5,367 bases of DNA from Rubrivivax sp. (lineage in GTDB: Bacteria > Pseudomonadota > Gammaproteobacteria > Burkholderiales > Burkholderiaceae_C): contig JAIXSD010000062.1 in NCBI GenBank assembly GCA_027484885.1, positions 1 to 5,367 of the forward strand, read 5' to 3'. The translations under genes were made by a program, and so were the position numbers. Under the pieces are notes generated by a model, which was not told where the DNA came from, made no database searches, and saw only the letters and a program-made list of their open reading frames with translations. Positions 5,326 through 5,367 of this stretch are shown piece by piece. Within the stretch, counting starts at the first letter, position 1; each line of letters begins with the position of its first letter.

Positions 5326-5367
5326 GCGGGCGCCGCCTTCTTCGGACAGGCCTTGCGTCCACAGCAC
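5322..5367 (-). CDS. Possible C-terminal end of an upstream coupled gene
   Basis: The frame ending in TGA at 5324-5322 is open to the window edge and reads CCGRKACPKKAAPA, a plausible protein tail. It would overlap the ATG at 5325 as ATGA, the same arrangement as the two complete junctions of this operon. Only 14 codons are visible, and the competing frame that runs into the downstream gene is just as open, so this is a suggestion. Confidence 0.3.
   Translation of the reverse strand, partial: CCGRKACPKKAAPA

Overview
The window is GC-rich, with strongly G/C-biased third codon positions, tightly packed genes and abundant Ala/Pro/Gly-rich protein segments. This fits a beta-proteobacterium of the Burkholderiales (Roseateles/Pelomonas/Rubrivivax-like), but that is inferred from composition and protein flavour, not from a marker gene. 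No rRNA, tRNA, mobile element or CRISPR array is visible.

Layout. (1) Positions 1-1174, minus strand: a membrane diguanylate cyclase with about six transmembrane helices, a GGEEM active-site loop and an intact RxxD inhibitory site; its last residues lie beyond the left edge. (2) Positions 1175-1295: a 121-bp divergent intergenic region rich in short inverted repeats, including a stem-loop just upstream of the cyclase start. (3) Positions 1296-1670, plus strand: a small single-domain VOC (glyoxalase-fold) protein that lacks the usual metal ligands. (4) Positions 1692-5325, minus strand: three genes that appear to form one translationally coupled operon. Transcription order is an unrecognised 229-residue helical protein, a 640-residue exported MORN-repeat protein, and a zinc-dependent AstE/aspartoacylase-family (M14) hydrolase. 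Both internal junctions are ATGA overlaps, and a third ATGA at 5325 suggests that one more coupled gene lies upstream, off the right edge.

The most unusual object is the MORN protein. After a Sec signal peptide and a Pro/Ala linker it carries three copies of a helical module of about 70 residues, each with the pattern C-x(36-37)-W-x6-C. All six cysteines of the mature protein lie in these modules. A low-complexity Gly/Ala/Pro linker follows, then a MORN sheet whose 23-residue units show a second-order period of three units (69 residues, 207 bp). I do not recognise the N-terminal module. The operon may be an undescribed cell-envelope system that pairs an exported scaffold with a cytoplasmic amide hydrolase and a helical partner, but the joint function is inference from gene order alone. 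The cyclase and the VOC gene are separate transcription units with no evident link to it.
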